64,000 nt of DNA from Bradyrhizobium frederickii. GTDB lineage: Bacteria > Pseudomonadota > Alphaproteobacteria > Rhizobiales > Xanthobacteraceae. The stretch spans positions 62,001 to 126,000 of the forward strand of contig NZ_SPQS01000010.1 of assembly GCF_004570865.1 (NCBI RefSeq), given 5' to 3'. Position numbers and translations under genes: made by a program. The notes below the pieces were generated by a model. That model searched no databases, was not told the origin of the DNA, and was given only the letters and a program-made list of their open reading frames with translations. This document shows, piece by piece, positions 24,912 to 34,141 of this stretch (position 1 is its first letter; each line of letters opens with the position of its first letter).

Positions 24912-25484
24912 ATGAATCAGATGCTGCAAGATCCCCAAGTCGAAGCTCTCCAAGCCGAAACTGAAATCCACCAACCGTCGGTTCCGCAAGGACCCGCGAC
25001 CGAGCATCCACGCTTCGCCAAACCGCAGCGGGTGGCCTTCGTGAAGGCCTGCTGGCACCGCGACGTGGTCGAGGAGGCCCGTATCGCCTTCATGAGGGAG
25101 GCCGCGGCGCGGCACCTCACGCATGTCGACGTGTTCGAGGTGCCGGGCTCGTTCGAGATCCCGCTGCATGCGCAGGTTCTCGCCAAGACGCGGCGCTACA
25201 CCGCGATCGTCGCCGCCGGCCTCGTCGTCGACGGCGGCATCTATCGCCACGAATTCGTCGCCGACACCGTGATCAAGGCCTTGATGGACGTGCAGCTCCG
25301 CACCGAGGTGCCGGTGTTCTCAGCGGTGCTGACGCCGCAGCAATTCCACGAGACCGAGGTGCACTACGACTTCTTCCGCAAGCATTTTGCTATCAAGGGT
25401 GTCGAGGTCGCCGCCGCCTGTGCGGAGACCCTGCTCGGCCTCGAACGTCTGCGTGGCCAGGTCGCGGCGGGCATCGTGGGGTAG
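24912..25484 (+). CDS. ribH: 6,7-dimethyl-8-ribityllumazine synthase, type II (RibH2-like)
   Basis: A 190-residue enzyme that condenses the pyrimidine with dihydroxybutanone phosphate to give the riboflavin precursor. The FEVPGSFEIPLHAQVLA segment, the catalytic-region FRKHFAIKGVEVAAAC and the overall size fit the lumazine synthase family; the divergent sequence (VVDGGIYRHEFVADTVIKAL) resembles the decameric type II enzyme of Brucella and Mesorhizobium. The N-terminal 35 residues are variable. ATG 24912 has GAGGAAA just upstream. It is the only gene after the FMN riboswitch; other rib genes are not in the window. Confidence 0.93.
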   Translation: MNQMLQDPQVEALQAETEIHQPSVPQGPATEHPRFAKPQRVAFVKACWHRDVVEEARIAFMREAAARHLTHVDVFEVPGSFEIPLHAQVLAKTRRYTAIVAAGLVVDGGIYRHEFVADTVIKALMDVQLRTEVPVFSAVLTPQQFHETEVHYDFFRKHFAIKGVEVAAACAETLLGLERLRGQVAAGIVG

Positions 25485-25490
25485 GATGTC

Positions 25491-25622
25491 TCTCCCTCTC
25501 CCCGCAAGCGGGGAGAGGCGAAGAAGATCAGTCGTAGGGTGGGCAAAGCGCAAGCGTGCCCACCTTCTCTCGCAAAGAAAATAAGGTGGGCACGGCGCGT
25601 CGCGCCTTTGCCCACCCCACGA
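25491..25622. repeat. Composite palindromic repeat (family A then family B)
   Basis: CTCTCCCCGCAAGCGGGGAGAG (25496-25517, family A) is followed by GTAGGGTGGGCAAAGCGCAAGCGTGCCCACC ... GGTGGGCACGG ... CTTTGCCCACCCCACG (25534-25622, family B). The element lies between convergent ribH and prs. Confidence 0.9.
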
Positions 25623-25639
25623 GACCAGCAAAAGAAAAA

Positions 25640-26593
<954 letters not shown>

Positions 26594-26785
26594 AGACGCT
26601 TCCTCCCGCGCTTTGCTGGATACGACGTTCAACATCTCAGATCCCACTGGAAGCACGGTTACGACGGGCGAGGAAATATCAGGCGGGAGGCTGCAATGGC
26701 AACCCGGAAGGCTACGTTTTCCCTTCGAAAATCCTGAGTCGGGCCAACGGTTTGGCCGCAACTTCAGGCCGTGGTTTAGCAGGGG

Positions 26786-27403
26786 TTATTGCTCGGCATA
26801 GCCGAGCGCCGAGGCCGGCATCTCCGGCGCGGGCGGGACCGGAGCGACGCTCGCCACCGCCGGACCCCGCAGGCCCGGAGCCGTGCTCGGCGCATCCGGC
26901 GTGCCGTTGATCATGTTGGAAAGTCCGCCGAATCCGGCCTGGGCGATCTTCCGCAGCACCAGATCGTCGGCAGCCGCCCACGCGTCGCGACCGCCCTTGG
27001 CCGAGGTCGGTTCCTCGCCGGACAGGCGCAGCGCGCGCTGCTGGTTGGCGTCGTAGACGTCCCAGACCCAGGCGATCACGGTCTTGCCGCGGACGATCTG
27101 GGCGGAGAGGTAGCTGCGCACGCGGTAGGCGGCCGAGCCCTCGCGGGAGACCACGGACAGGCTGCGCAGCTTGGATTCGCTGTCGAGCACGCCGACCATG
27201 CGGTCGAACACCTGCGGCGGCGGGCCGTCGATCGATTCGAAGGCGACCGTCGCGCCCGAGCCGGTGCTCGGCGCCATCGCATAGGAATTGGCGGCGCTGC
27301 CACCACCGCCGGCGCAGCCGCCAAGCGCGGTCGCAGCCGCCAGCAGCATGACCGCCAGCACGCGCGAACCCGCGCGGCCCAGGATGAATGACGCGTCCCT
27401 CAT
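26786..27403 (-). CDS. Putative lipoprotein of unknown function
   Basis: A 205-residue exported protein. The N-terminus has a basic region, a hydrophobic stretch (VLAVMLLAAATA) and a lipobox-like LGGC (Cys about 30) followed by glycines, so lipid attachment is likely. The middle (RVRSYLSAQIVRGKTVIAWVWDVYDANQQRALRLSGEE) is an ordered domain common in Rhizobiales lipoproteins of unknown role. The C-terminal 50 residues are Pro/Ala-rich. ATG 27403 lacks a clear Shine-Dalgarno sequence. Lgt, which would modify it, is encoded 2 kb away. Confidence 0.8.
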   Translation of the reverse strand: MRDASFILGRAGSRVLAVMLLAAATALGGCAGGGGSAANSYAMAPSTGSGATVAFESIDGPPPQVFDRMVGVLDSESKLRSLSVVSREGSAAYRVRSYLSAQIVRGKTVIAWVWDVYDANQQRALRLSGEEPTSAKGGRDAWAAADDLVLRKIAQAGFGGLSNMINGTPDAPSTAPGLRGPAVASVAPVPPAPEMPASALGYAEQ

Positions 27404-27465
27404 TATGGAGGGCAGCGATATCGTTAAAATCGGTTAAGGTCTAGGGCGGTGGCGACACAAGCTGC

Positions 27466-27571
27466 CGTCAATCCGGGGCGCGCCACCTGGCGCGAGCCCG
27501 GACTCCATTTCTCCCCGTACATTGCTGCACGATGGATGCCGGGTTCTCGCTTCGCGCGCCCCGGAATGACG
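27466..27571. repeat. Palindromic intergenic repeat, family C
   Basis: Copy of the element at 12676: CCGTCAATCCGGGGCGCGCC at one end, GCGCGCCCCGGAATGACG at the other, with inner GGATGCCGGGTTCTCGC. Between the lipoprotein and pgeF. Confidence 0.88.
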
Positions 27572-27588
27572 GGATGTTGCCCTTGTGT

Positions 27589-28356
27589 TCACGCTTCGAG
27601 CGCAATCGCGTGGACGTGGCGGCCGTAATCCGGCTCCTTGCGATGTACCGAGCGGCGATAGCTGAAGAAGCGCTCGTCGGCATAGGTATCGAGACCGAGA
27701 TCGTCGATCATCAGGATGCCGGCGGCCTCGAGCCGCTGGCGGATGAAGCCGGCGAGATCGAACATCGCATGCCCCTCGCGCACCGACGGGATGAAGAACA
27801 TTGCATTGTCCGCATCGGCCTCGATGAAGCGCGCCACGAACTCGTTGCCGACCTCGTAGCTGTCCTGGCGGATCAGCGGCCCGATCGCGGCGATGATGCC
27901 CCCGCGGCTGGCGCCGAGATCCTCCATCGCCGAAATCGTTGCCTCCAGCACGCCGGTGAGCGCGCCTTTCCAGCCGGCATGTGCGCCGCCGATCACGCGC
28001 GCATGGGGATCGACGAACAGCACCGGTCCGCAATCGGCGGTGGAGACGCCGAGCGCAATGCCGGGCGTTTTCGTCACCAGCGCATCGCCCTTCGGCCGCG
28101 GCCCGCTCGGCCACGGTGTCTCGGCAACCAGCACGTCGGGCGAGTGGATCTGGTGCAGGCTGAGGAAACGGTCCGCGGCGACACCGACATGCTCGGCCAT
28201 GCGGCGGCGGTTCTCCGCAACGAGGCCCTGATCGTCGTTGGAGCCGAGCCCGCCGTTCAGCGCGGAATAGATGCCGCCGGAGACGCCGCCTTCACGCGTG
28301 AAGAAGGCGTGGCGCAGGCCGGGCACCGCTGCCAGCAGCGAGGAGGTGAGCGTCAT
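27589..28356 (-). CDS. pgeF: Peptidoglycan editing factor (YfiH/laccase-domain family)
   Basis: A 255-residue protein of the DUF152/Cu-oxidase_4 family, now known as PgeF, which edits wrongly built muropeptides; some members also show purine nucleosidase or oxidase activity. The hallmark metal-site residues are in SLHQIHSPDV, VSTADCGPVLFVD (Cys) and GGAHAGWKGALTGVLEA (His). FFTREGGVSGG near the N-terminus is typical. The start ATG 28356 overlaps the stop of the upstream methyltransferase by one base (TGATG). Third gene of lgt-midA-pgeF. Confidence 0.93.
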   Translation of the reverse strand: MTLTSSLLAAVPGLRHAFFTREGGVSGGIYSALNGGLGSNDDQGLVAENRRRMAEHVGVAADRFLSLHQIHSPDVLVAETPWPSGPRPKGDALVTKTPGIALGVSTADCGPVLFVDPHARVIGGAHAGWKGALTGVLEATISAMEDLGASRGGIIAAIGPLIRQDSYEVGNEFVARFIEADADNAMFFIPSVREGHAMFDLAGFIRQRLEAAGILMIDDLGLDTYADERFFSYRRSVHRKEPDYGRHVHAIALEA

Positions 28357-29471
28357 CAATTGCCTCCGGCCTGTTCGAGATCGCTGAGGCCGGCGATGCC
28401 CGTCAGCCGCGGCTCGGAGATGCCGAGCACCTTGAACATCGAGCCCATGCCGCCGCGCCCGGTGTCCGTCAGCCGCTTGAGCGCGATCGAAATGTCGGTG
28501 GCCACTTCCGGCGTTGCCTTCTGCATCAAAGCGGCAGCCCTCGTATCGATGCCGATGCGCTTGAGGAAGTCGCCTTGCGCCACCGGCCCGTGCACGCGCG
28601 CGCCGACATCCTCAGCCGCGCGCGCCAGCGCCTGGAAGTCGACATGGGCGGTGACGTCGGCCTGGCCCGGCGCCTTCAGGGGATCGGCGAAGGTGTGGCG
28701 GGCAATCGCCTGGAACGTGTCGCCGGCATCGCTGCGCAAATGGCCGTAGTCGATGATCAGGGCCGCGCCGTCCTGGTCGCGCACGCGGGTGGCCAGCTTC
28801 ATGATCTCGCCGTCGGGCCGCCATTCGAACACGGCGCCGACCGGCGCGGCGCGCACCAAGGGCGGCAGCAGCACGTCGAAGCGCGGGGTCGGCTCCGGCG
28901 CCTCGCCGAACTGAAGCCTGCCGTTGCCGTCGAGCTCGATCACGCGCTCGTGCCAGCCGTTCTCGAGGCGGACCATCTGGTGGATCGGCAGCACGTCGAA
29001 ATATTCGTTGGCGAGGATGATGCTCGGCCCTTCCGGCACGTCGTCGATGCTGTCGTGCCAGGAGATGTTGCGCACGGCGGACAGCGTCGCGCCCTGCCGC
29101 TCGCGCAGGACCGGATTGACCTCGACCATGTGGATATGGAGCGCCTGATAGAGCGGCGGCAGCACGCGGAGTGCGCGCAGGGCGTCCGCCATCATGGTGC
29201 CGCGGCCCGGTCCGAGCTCGATCAGCCGCAGGAATTGCGGCGAGCCCATCTGCTTCCAGACCGAGGCGGTCCACAGGCCCAGGAGCTCGCCGAACATCTG
29301 GCTGACCTCGGGCGCGGTGGTGAAATCGCCCTCACGCCCGAGCGGATCGCGCGAGACGTAATAGCCATAGCGCGGATGCATCAGGCACAGTTCCATGTAG
29401 CGCCAGACCGGCATGGGGCCTGAGGATTTGATCAGCGCCTTGATCTCGTCGAGTAGCGGCTGGTCGGTCAC
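28356..29471 (-). CDS. SAM-dependent methyltransferase, MidA/NDUFAF7 family
   Basis: A 371-residue protein homologous to mitochondrial NDUFAF7/MidA, which methylates an arginine of complex I subunit NDUFS2 during assembly. The diagnostic stretches are GPMPVWRYMELCLMHPRYGYY at the N-terminus, GDFTTAPEVSQMFGELLG, and the SAM site IELGPGRGTMMADALR; NEYFDVLPIHQ is also conserved. The start is GTG 29471 with GAGAAAG ahead. It lies 21 bp after lgt and overlaps pgeF, an alphaproteobacterial operon. The bacterial substrate is probably NuoD but this is inferred. Confidence 0.9.
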   Translation of the reverse strand: MTDQPLLDEIKALIKSSGPMPVWRYMELCLMHPRYGYYVSRDPLGREGDFTTAPEVSQMFGELLGLWTASVWKQMGSPQFLRLIELGPGRGTMMADALRALRVLPPLYQALHIHMVEVNPVLRERQGATLSAVRNISWHDSIDDVPEGPSIILANEYFDVLPIHQMVRLENGWHERVIELDGNGRLQFGEAPEPTPRFDVLLPPLVRAAPVGAVFEWRPDGEIMKLATRVRDQDGAALIIDYGHLRSDAGDTFQAIARHTFADPLKAPGQADVTAHVDFQALARAAEDVGARVHGPVAQGDFLKRIGIDTRAAALMQKATPEVATDISIALKRLTDTGRGGMGSMFKVLGISEPRLTGIAGLSDLEQAGGN

Positions 29472-29492
29472 GGCGTACTTTCTCGAAATGAA

Positions 29493-30338
29493 TTAACGAA
29501 TGGCCTCAACGGGCTGCGGCGCACCGCGCCTGACTGCCAATACAATAAGTATGAGGCCGACGATAAGCATCGGGATCGACAGCAGCATGCCCATGGTTAA
29601 TCCGCCCCAGAGGAAACCAAGCTGTGCGTCCGGTTCGCGGAAATGCTCGCCGGCAATCCGGGTCAGGCCATAGATCAGGATGAAGGCGCCGAGGATTATG
29701 CCGGGCCGCTTCAAGGCACCGTAGCGGATCATGATCGCAAGCACGGTGAACAGCAGGATGCCCTCCATGCCGGCTTCGTAGAGCTGGCTCGGATGACGCG
29801 GCAGTTGCGTCGGATCGTTGGGGAAGATCATCGCCCAGGGCAGGCTCGCGTCGGTGGCGCGCCCCCACAATTCGCCGTTGATGAAATTGGCGATCCGCCC
29901 GAGCAGCAGCCCGACCGGGGCGACCGCGGTGGTGATGTCGCCGAGCGACAGGATCGAGATGCCGTTGCGATAGGCAAACCACATCACCGCGACGACGCAG
30001 CCGAGGAAGCCGCCGTGGAACGACATGCCGCCCTCCCATAGCCTGAAGATCGCGGCGGGATGATCGACGAAGAAGGGCAGGTTGTAGAACAGCACGTAGC
30101 CGGTGCGGCCGCCGAGGATGATGCCGAGCGTGACCCAGAGGATGAAGTCGTCGATCTGGAGCAGCGAGATCGGCGCCGGTCCGCCCCACAGCCGGTCGTT
30201 CTTCAAGAGCGAGCGCGCATAGAGCCAGCCGAACACGATGCCGCAGATATAGGCCAGCGCGTACCAGCGGATCGCGAACGGTCCGATCTCGAGCGCGATC
30301 GGCTTGAAGGCGGGGAAGTCGATCAGAAGAAGCTGCAT
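29493..30338 (-). CDS. lgt: Prolipoprotein diacylglyceryl transferase
   Basis: A 281-residue inner-membrane enzyme that moves diacylglycerol from phosphatidylglycerol to the lipobox cysteine of prelipoproteins. Conserved parts: IRWYALAYICG near the N-terminus, GGMSFHGGFLGC (His), and the signature GRIANFINGELWGR; RHPSQLYEAGMEG follows. About seven hydrophobic helices are seen. ATG 30338 has GAAGG upstream and was preferred over a TTG 18 nt earlier. First gene of the lgt-midA-pgeF operon. Confidence 0.96.
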   Translation of the reverse strand: MQLLLIDFPAFKPIALEIGPFAIRWYALAYICGIVFGWLYARSLLKNDRLWGGPAPISLLQIDDFILWVTLGIILGGRTGYVLFYNLPFFVDHPAAIFRLWEGGMSFHGGFLGCVVAVMWFAYRNGISILSLGDITTAVAPVGLLLGRIANFINGELWGRATDASLPWAMIFPNDPTQLPRHPSQLYEAGMEGILLFTVLAIMIRYGALKRPGIILGAFILIYGLTRIAGEHFREPDAQLGFLWGGLTMGMLLSIPMLIVGLILIVLAVRRGAPQPVEAIR

Positions 30339-30535
30339 CGCGCCTTCTATGTCCAAGCGAAATCGCGGCGGTCGGCGCCAGCAGACGCCATGTGATTCTT
30401 CTTATGCAGGGACGTCGAGTACGATTGCAAGGACACCGGGGCATGACAAGGATATCACCCCGCGGCCCTTGAACCGCTCCCTTCGGATTGCCATTGTGTT
30501 TCGGAGAGTTCGCGCAAAGTTTATCGGAGGCAGCC

Positions 30536-30787
30536 ATGACCCAGACCAACAACCGGTTTTTCGACGAGATCGGCCGCCTGATGAACGACGCCGCCGGGGC
30601 CGCCCAGGGCGTCAAGCGCGAGTTCGACACGGTGATGCGGACCCAGGCGGAGAAATTCCTGCGCGACATGGATCTGGTCAAGCGCGAGGAGTTCGAGGCG
30701 GTCAAGGACATGGCGCGCCTGGCGCGCGAGGAGAATGAAGCGCTGAAATCGCGCATCGCGGCGCTGGAGGCCAAGCTCGGCGGGTAA
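30536..30787 (+). CDS. ubiK: Ubiquinone biosynthesis accessory factor UbiK
   Basis: An 83-residue coiled-coil protein of the BMFP/YqiC (DUF526) family; UbiK assists the aerobic ubiquinone biosynthesis complex. FFDEIGRLMNDAAGAAQGVKREFD is amphipathic and the C-terminal half EENEALKSRIAALEAKLG is a trimeric coiled coil. ATG 30536 has GGAGG 6 nt upstream. Divergent from lgt. Confidence 0.92.
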   Translation: MTQTNNRFFDEIGRLMNDAAGAAQGVKREFDTVMRTQAEKFLRDMDLVKREEFEAVKDMARLAREENEALKSRIAALEAKLGG

Positions 30788-30798
30788 GTTTCCCTCGG

Positions 30799-30904
30799 CG
30801 TCATTCCGGGGCGATGCGGCAGCATCGAACCCGGAATCTCGAGCTTCTCAGGTGCGCAATTGCGCACCATAGTTCGGTCGCTGTGCGACCGCCCCGGAAT
30901 GACG
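30799..30904. repeat. Palindromic intergenic repeat, family C
   Basis: CGTCATTCCGGGGCG at the left and CGCCCCGGAATGACG at the right, with an inner GGTGCGCAATTGCGCACC palindrome (30851-30868). Between ubiK and rplY. Confidence 0.9.
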
Positions 30905-31018
30905 GCAGCCGGTCTCTCTTCCCGCCAGCCATTCTCCTTGTCATTTCCGCATCTTCCAGCTAAAAGCCCGCCAAGTTCGTGGCCCCCGCACCCCTGGAGG
31001 CTTGCTGCGAGCTATGCC

Positions 31019-31039
31019 ATGGGCCGCGCTGCGGCCCAT
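31019..31039 (+). promoter_or_regulatory. Leader hairpin before rplY
   Basis: Perfect 9-bp stem ATGGGCCGC/GCGGCCCAT around GCT, followed by TAACTTTTGC, 30 bp ahead of the rplY start codon. It could be a weak terminator, an attenuator or an autoregulatory leader; none is shown. Confidence 0.5.
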
Positions 31040-31069
31040 TAACTTTTGCAAAAACAAGGACTTAACGAC

Positions 31070-31786
31070 ATGGCGACGACCGTCAAGGAATTGAAGGCGA
31101 CCGCACGTCCGAAGAGCGGCAAGGGGGCCGCCCGGGCTGAGCGTCGCGCCGGGCGCGTGCCCGGAGTGATCTATGGCAACAACCAGCCCCCGGTGACGAT
31201 CTCGATCGAAGATCGCGAACTGCGCCAGCGCATCCTCGCCGGCCGGTTCCTGACCACGCTGGTGGACATCGATCTCGAGGGCAAGAAGCACCGCGTGATT
31301 CCGCGCGACTATCACCTCGATCCGGTCAAGGACTTCCCGATCCATGTCGACTTCATGCGGCTCGGCGAAGGCGCCACCATCCGCATCAGCGTGCCCTTGC
31401 ACGTCGTGAAGGCGGAAACGTCCCCGGGCGTGAAGCGCGGCGGCACCGTCAACATCGTCGCCCACGCGATCGAGCTCGAATGCGGCGTCGAGAGCATTCC
31501 GCAGTACATCGAGGCCGATGTCGGCTCGCTCGAAATCGGTCACTCGCTGCATCTGTCCGACGTCAAGCTGCCGGCCGGCGTGAAGGCGCTGACCCGCGAG
31601 GACGCGACCCTCGTCACCATCGTGCCCCCGTCCGGCTACGCCGAAGAGCAGAAGGCCGCGGCTGCGGCTGCAGCTCCTGGCGCTGCTGCGGCAGCTCCGG
31701 CCGCTGGCGCTGCGGCTCCGGCCGCGGGCGCTGCTGCGCCTGCCGCGGCTGCCAAGGCTCCCGCCGGCGGCGACAAGAAGAAGTAA
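31070..31786 (+). CDS. rplY: 50S ribosomal protein L25/general stress protein Ctc
   Basis: A 238-residue two-domain L25 (Ctc type) that binds 5S rRNA. The N-terminal L25 barrel is at 5-95 (ARPKSGKGAARAERRAGRVPGVIYG, HVDFMRL), the C-terminal TL5 domain at about 100-190, and a low-complexity Ala/Pro/Gly tail of about 45 residues ends in GGDKKK. ATG 31070 has AAGGA 9 nt upstream. It is followed by pth and ychF in the same direction, the usual alphaproteobacterial order. Confidence 0.95.
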   Translation: MATTVKELKATARPKSGKGAARAERRAGRVPGVIYGNNQPPVTISIEDRELRQRILAGRFLTTLVDIDLEGKKHRVIPRDYHLDPVKDFPIHVDFMRLGEGATIRISVPLHVVKAETSPGVKRGGTVNIVAHAIELECGVESIPQYIEADVGSLEIGHSLHLSDVKLPAGVKALTREDATLVTIVPPSGYAEEQKAAAAAAAPGAAAAAPAAGAAAPAAGAAAPAAAAKAPAGGDKKK

Positions 31787-31847
31787 TCTCTCGAAAGAGC
31801 TGGCGCGGGGTCCCTGATCGCGCGCCGGCTGAGGGGCGCGCCGCGTC

Positions 31848-32453
31848 ATGCGACTCTTTGTTGGGCTCGGCAATCCCGGCGCGAAATACGCACGTAACCG
31901 GCACAATATCGGCTTCATGGCCGTCGACGAGATCGCGCGGCGTCATGGCTTTGCGCCGTGGCGCCGCAGGTTTCAGGGCGAGACTTCGGAAGGCACGCTC
32001 GGACCTGAGCGCGTGATCCTGCTCAAGCCGACCACCTACATGAACGAATCCGGCCGCAGCGTTCAGGAAGCGGCGAGCTTCTTCAAGATCGCGCCCGGCG
32101 ACGTCACCGTGTTCCATGACGAGCTCGAACTGCAGCCGGGCAAGGTGCGGGTGAAGATCGGCGGCGGCATCGCCGGACACAACGGCCTGCGGTCGATCTC
32201 GGCGCATATCGGCAACGACTATCGCCGCGTGCGCCTCGGCATCGGTCATCCCGGCGTCAAGGAACTGGTGCACGCCCACGTGCTGTCGGACTTCGCCAAG
32301 GCCGACAACGACTGGGTGGCGACGCTGTGCGAGGCGGTGGCCGAGCACGCAGGCCTGGTGGCCAAGGGCACGGACGCGACCTTCGCCAACAGGGTGCATC
32401 TCGCCATGCAGGCGAAGGGATTTTTGACCAAGGACGACAACGGCAAGGAATAA
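31848..32453 (+). CDS. pth: Peptidyl-tRNA hydrolase
   Basis: A 201-residue enzyme that frees tRNA from prematurely released peptidyl-tRNA. The N-terminal GLGNPGAKYARNRHNIGFMAVD carries the catalytic His (about 22), KPTTYMNESGRSV the conserved Asn, and GHNGLRSI the substrate site. Standard length. It lies 61 bp after rplY and 5 bp before ychF. Confidence 0.96.
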   Translation: MRLFVGLGNPGAKYARNRHNIGFMAVDEIARRHGFAPWRRRFQGETSEGTLGPERVILLKPTTYMNESGRSVQEAASFFKIAPGDVTVFHDELELQPGKVRVKIGGGIAGHNGLRSISAHIGNDYRRVRLGIGHPGVKELVHAHVLSDFAKADNDWVATLCEAVAEHAGLVAKGTDATFANRVHLAMQAKGFLTKDDNGKE

Positions 32454-32458
32454 CGCTG

Positions 32459-33556
32459 GTGGGATTCAAATGCGGAATCGTCGGATTGCCCAATGTCGGC
32501 AAGTCGACCTTGTTCAACGCGCTGACCGAGACGGCCGCGGCGCAGGCCGCGAACTATCCGTTCTGCACCATCGAGCCGAATGTCGGCGAGGTCGCCGTGC
32601 CGGATCCGCGGCTGGAGAAGCTCGCCGCCATCGCCAAGTCCGGCCAGATCATCCCGACCCGGCTGACCTTCGTCGACATCGCGGGCCTGGTCCGCGGCGC
32701 CTCCAAGGGCGAAGGCCTCGGCAATCAGTTCCTCGCCAACATCCGCGAGGTCGACGCCATCGCGCATGTGGTGCGCTGCTTTGAAGATTCCGACATCACC
32801 CATGTCGAGGGCAAGATCGCCCCCCTCGCCGACATCGAGACCATCGAGACCGAGCTGATGCTCGCCGACCTCGACAGCCTCGAAAAGCGCGTCGACAACC
32901 TCACCAAGAAGGCCAAGGGCAACGACAAGGACGCAAAGGAGCAGCTCGACCTCGTCAACCGCACCCTGGTGCTGCTGCGCGAGGGCAAGCCCGCGCGCCT
33001 CGTCGAGCGCAAGGCGGAGGAGGAGCGTGCCTTCTCCATGCTCGGCCTGCTGTCCTCCAAGCCCGTGCTCTATGTCTGCAACGTCGAGGAAGGCTCGGCC
33101 GCGACCGGCAATGCGTTCTCCAACGCCGTGGAGGAGCAGGCCGCCAAGGAGGGCGCTGTCGCCGTCGTCATCTCGGCAAAAATCGAATCCGAGATCGCCA
33201 CGATCTCACGTGAAGAGCGCGCCGACTTCCTGGAGACGCTCGGCCTGGACGAAGCCGGCCTCGATCGCCTGATCCGCGCCGGCTACAAGCTGCTCGACCT
33301 CATCACCTATTTCACCGTCGGCCCGAAGGAAGCCCGCGCCTGGACCATCCATCGCGGCACCAAGGCGCCCGCGGCGGCCGGCGTGATCCACACCGATTTC
33401 GAGAAGGGTTTTATTCGCGCCGAGACGATTGCGTATGAGGACTACGTCGCGCTGGGCGGCGAAGCCGGCGCGCGCGATGCCGGCAAGCTCCGCCTCGAAG
33501 GCAAGGAATACGTCGTCGCCGACGGCGACGTGATGCATTTCAGGTTTAATACGTAA
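32459..33556 (+). CDS. ychF: Redox-regulated ATPase YchF (Obg-like)
   Basis: A 365-residue ribosome-binding P-loop NTPase that prefers ATP. G1 is GLPNVGKSTLFNAL, G2/switch I NYPFCTIEPNVG, G3 DIAGLVRGAS, and the altered G4 is NVEEG (N-x-x-E), the change that gives ATP specificity. A coiled-coil insertion spans about 130-200 and the TGS domain is at the C-terminus (FTVGPKEARAWTI, HTDFEKGFIRAE). The start is GTG 32459, with AAGGAA 8 nt upstream; no ATG allows an intact P-loop. It follows pth by 5 bp. Confidence 0.96.
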   Translation: MGFKCGIVGLPNVGKSTLFNALTETAAAQAANYPFCTIEPNVGEVAVPDPRLEKLAAIAKSGQIIPTRLTFVDIAGLVRGASKGEGLGNQFLANIREVDAIAHVVRCFEDSDITHVEGKIAPLADIETIETELMLADLDSLEKRVDNLTKKAKGNDKDAKEQLDLVNRTLVLLREGKPARLVERKAEEERAFSMLGLLSSKPVLYVCNVEEGSAATGNAFSNAVEEQAAKEGAVAVVISAKIESEIATISREERADFLETLGLDEAGLDRLIRAGYKLLDLITYFTVGPKEARAWTIHRGTKAPAAAGVIHTDFEKGFIRAETIAYEDYVALGGEAGARDAGKLRLEGKEYVVADGDVMHFRFNT

Positions 33557-33574
33557 GCCGGGAATACCGGTGCC

Positions 33575-33665
33575 GTAGGGTGGGCAAAGCGGAAGCGTGC
33601 CCACCGCCTGTAGCCATTGAGAAAGATCGTGGGCACGGCGCAAGCGCGCCTTTGCCCACCCTACG
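33575..33665. repeat. Palindromic intergenic repeat, family B (GTAGGGTGGGCAAAG-CTTTGCCCACCCTAC)
   Basis: Outer arms GTAGGGTGGGCAAAG and TTTGCCCACCCTAC and inner arms CGTGCCCACC and GTGGGCACGG. Between ychF and the convergent DUF4282 gene. Confidence 0.9.
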
Positions 33666-33678
33666 GCACCTGCGAGGC

Positions 33679-33975
33679 TCACCGCATCCCGCTGCCCTGG
33701 TCGCGGATCGCGCCGAGATGTTCGTTGATGCGGAAGACGATCAGGATCAGCTCCGCGAGGATGCGCGAGAAGACGATTCCGACGACGACGCTCGCGATCG
33801 ACGACAGCAGCACCAGGAAGCCGCCGAACGGGCTGATCGCCATCGCGGCGAGCCCGGAGAAGATGCCGGAGAGACCGAACAGGCAGATCAGCGCGATCAC
33901 CAGCCAATAGAAGGTCTTGATGATGGTCGGCGTGATAAAGCGGTCCCATTGAAACAGGTCGCTGAATGAAAACAT
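33679..33975 (-). CDS. DUF4282 membrane protein
   Basis: A 98-residue protein with two membrane helices (TFYWLVIALICLFGLSGIF and FLVLLSSIASVVVGIVFSRILAEL), preceded by FSFSDLFQWDRFITP and ending with RINEHLGAIRD; this is the DUF4282 pattern. Function is unknown. ATG 33975 is the only sensible start. It ends 14 bp beyond a family B repeat. Confidence 0.85.
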   Translation of the reverse strand: MFSFSDLFQWDRFITPTIIKTFYWLVIALICLFGLSGIFSGLAAMAISPFGGFLVLLSSIASVVVGIVFSRILAELILIVFRINEHLGAIRDQGSGMR

Positions 33976-34141
33976 TGCTCTCCCCAGGGCATTGGGCCTT
34001 GGTAAATGGATCCCGGTCCTCGGTCGATCCGACTCAGATCAACGCCGCCACCCGGTATGTAGCACGAGCCATGCGGGCCGGCGGGTTGAGATTGCCGCAA
34101 AGTGCGGCCACAATCTGTCATTCCCGCGAAGCTTTCCCAAG

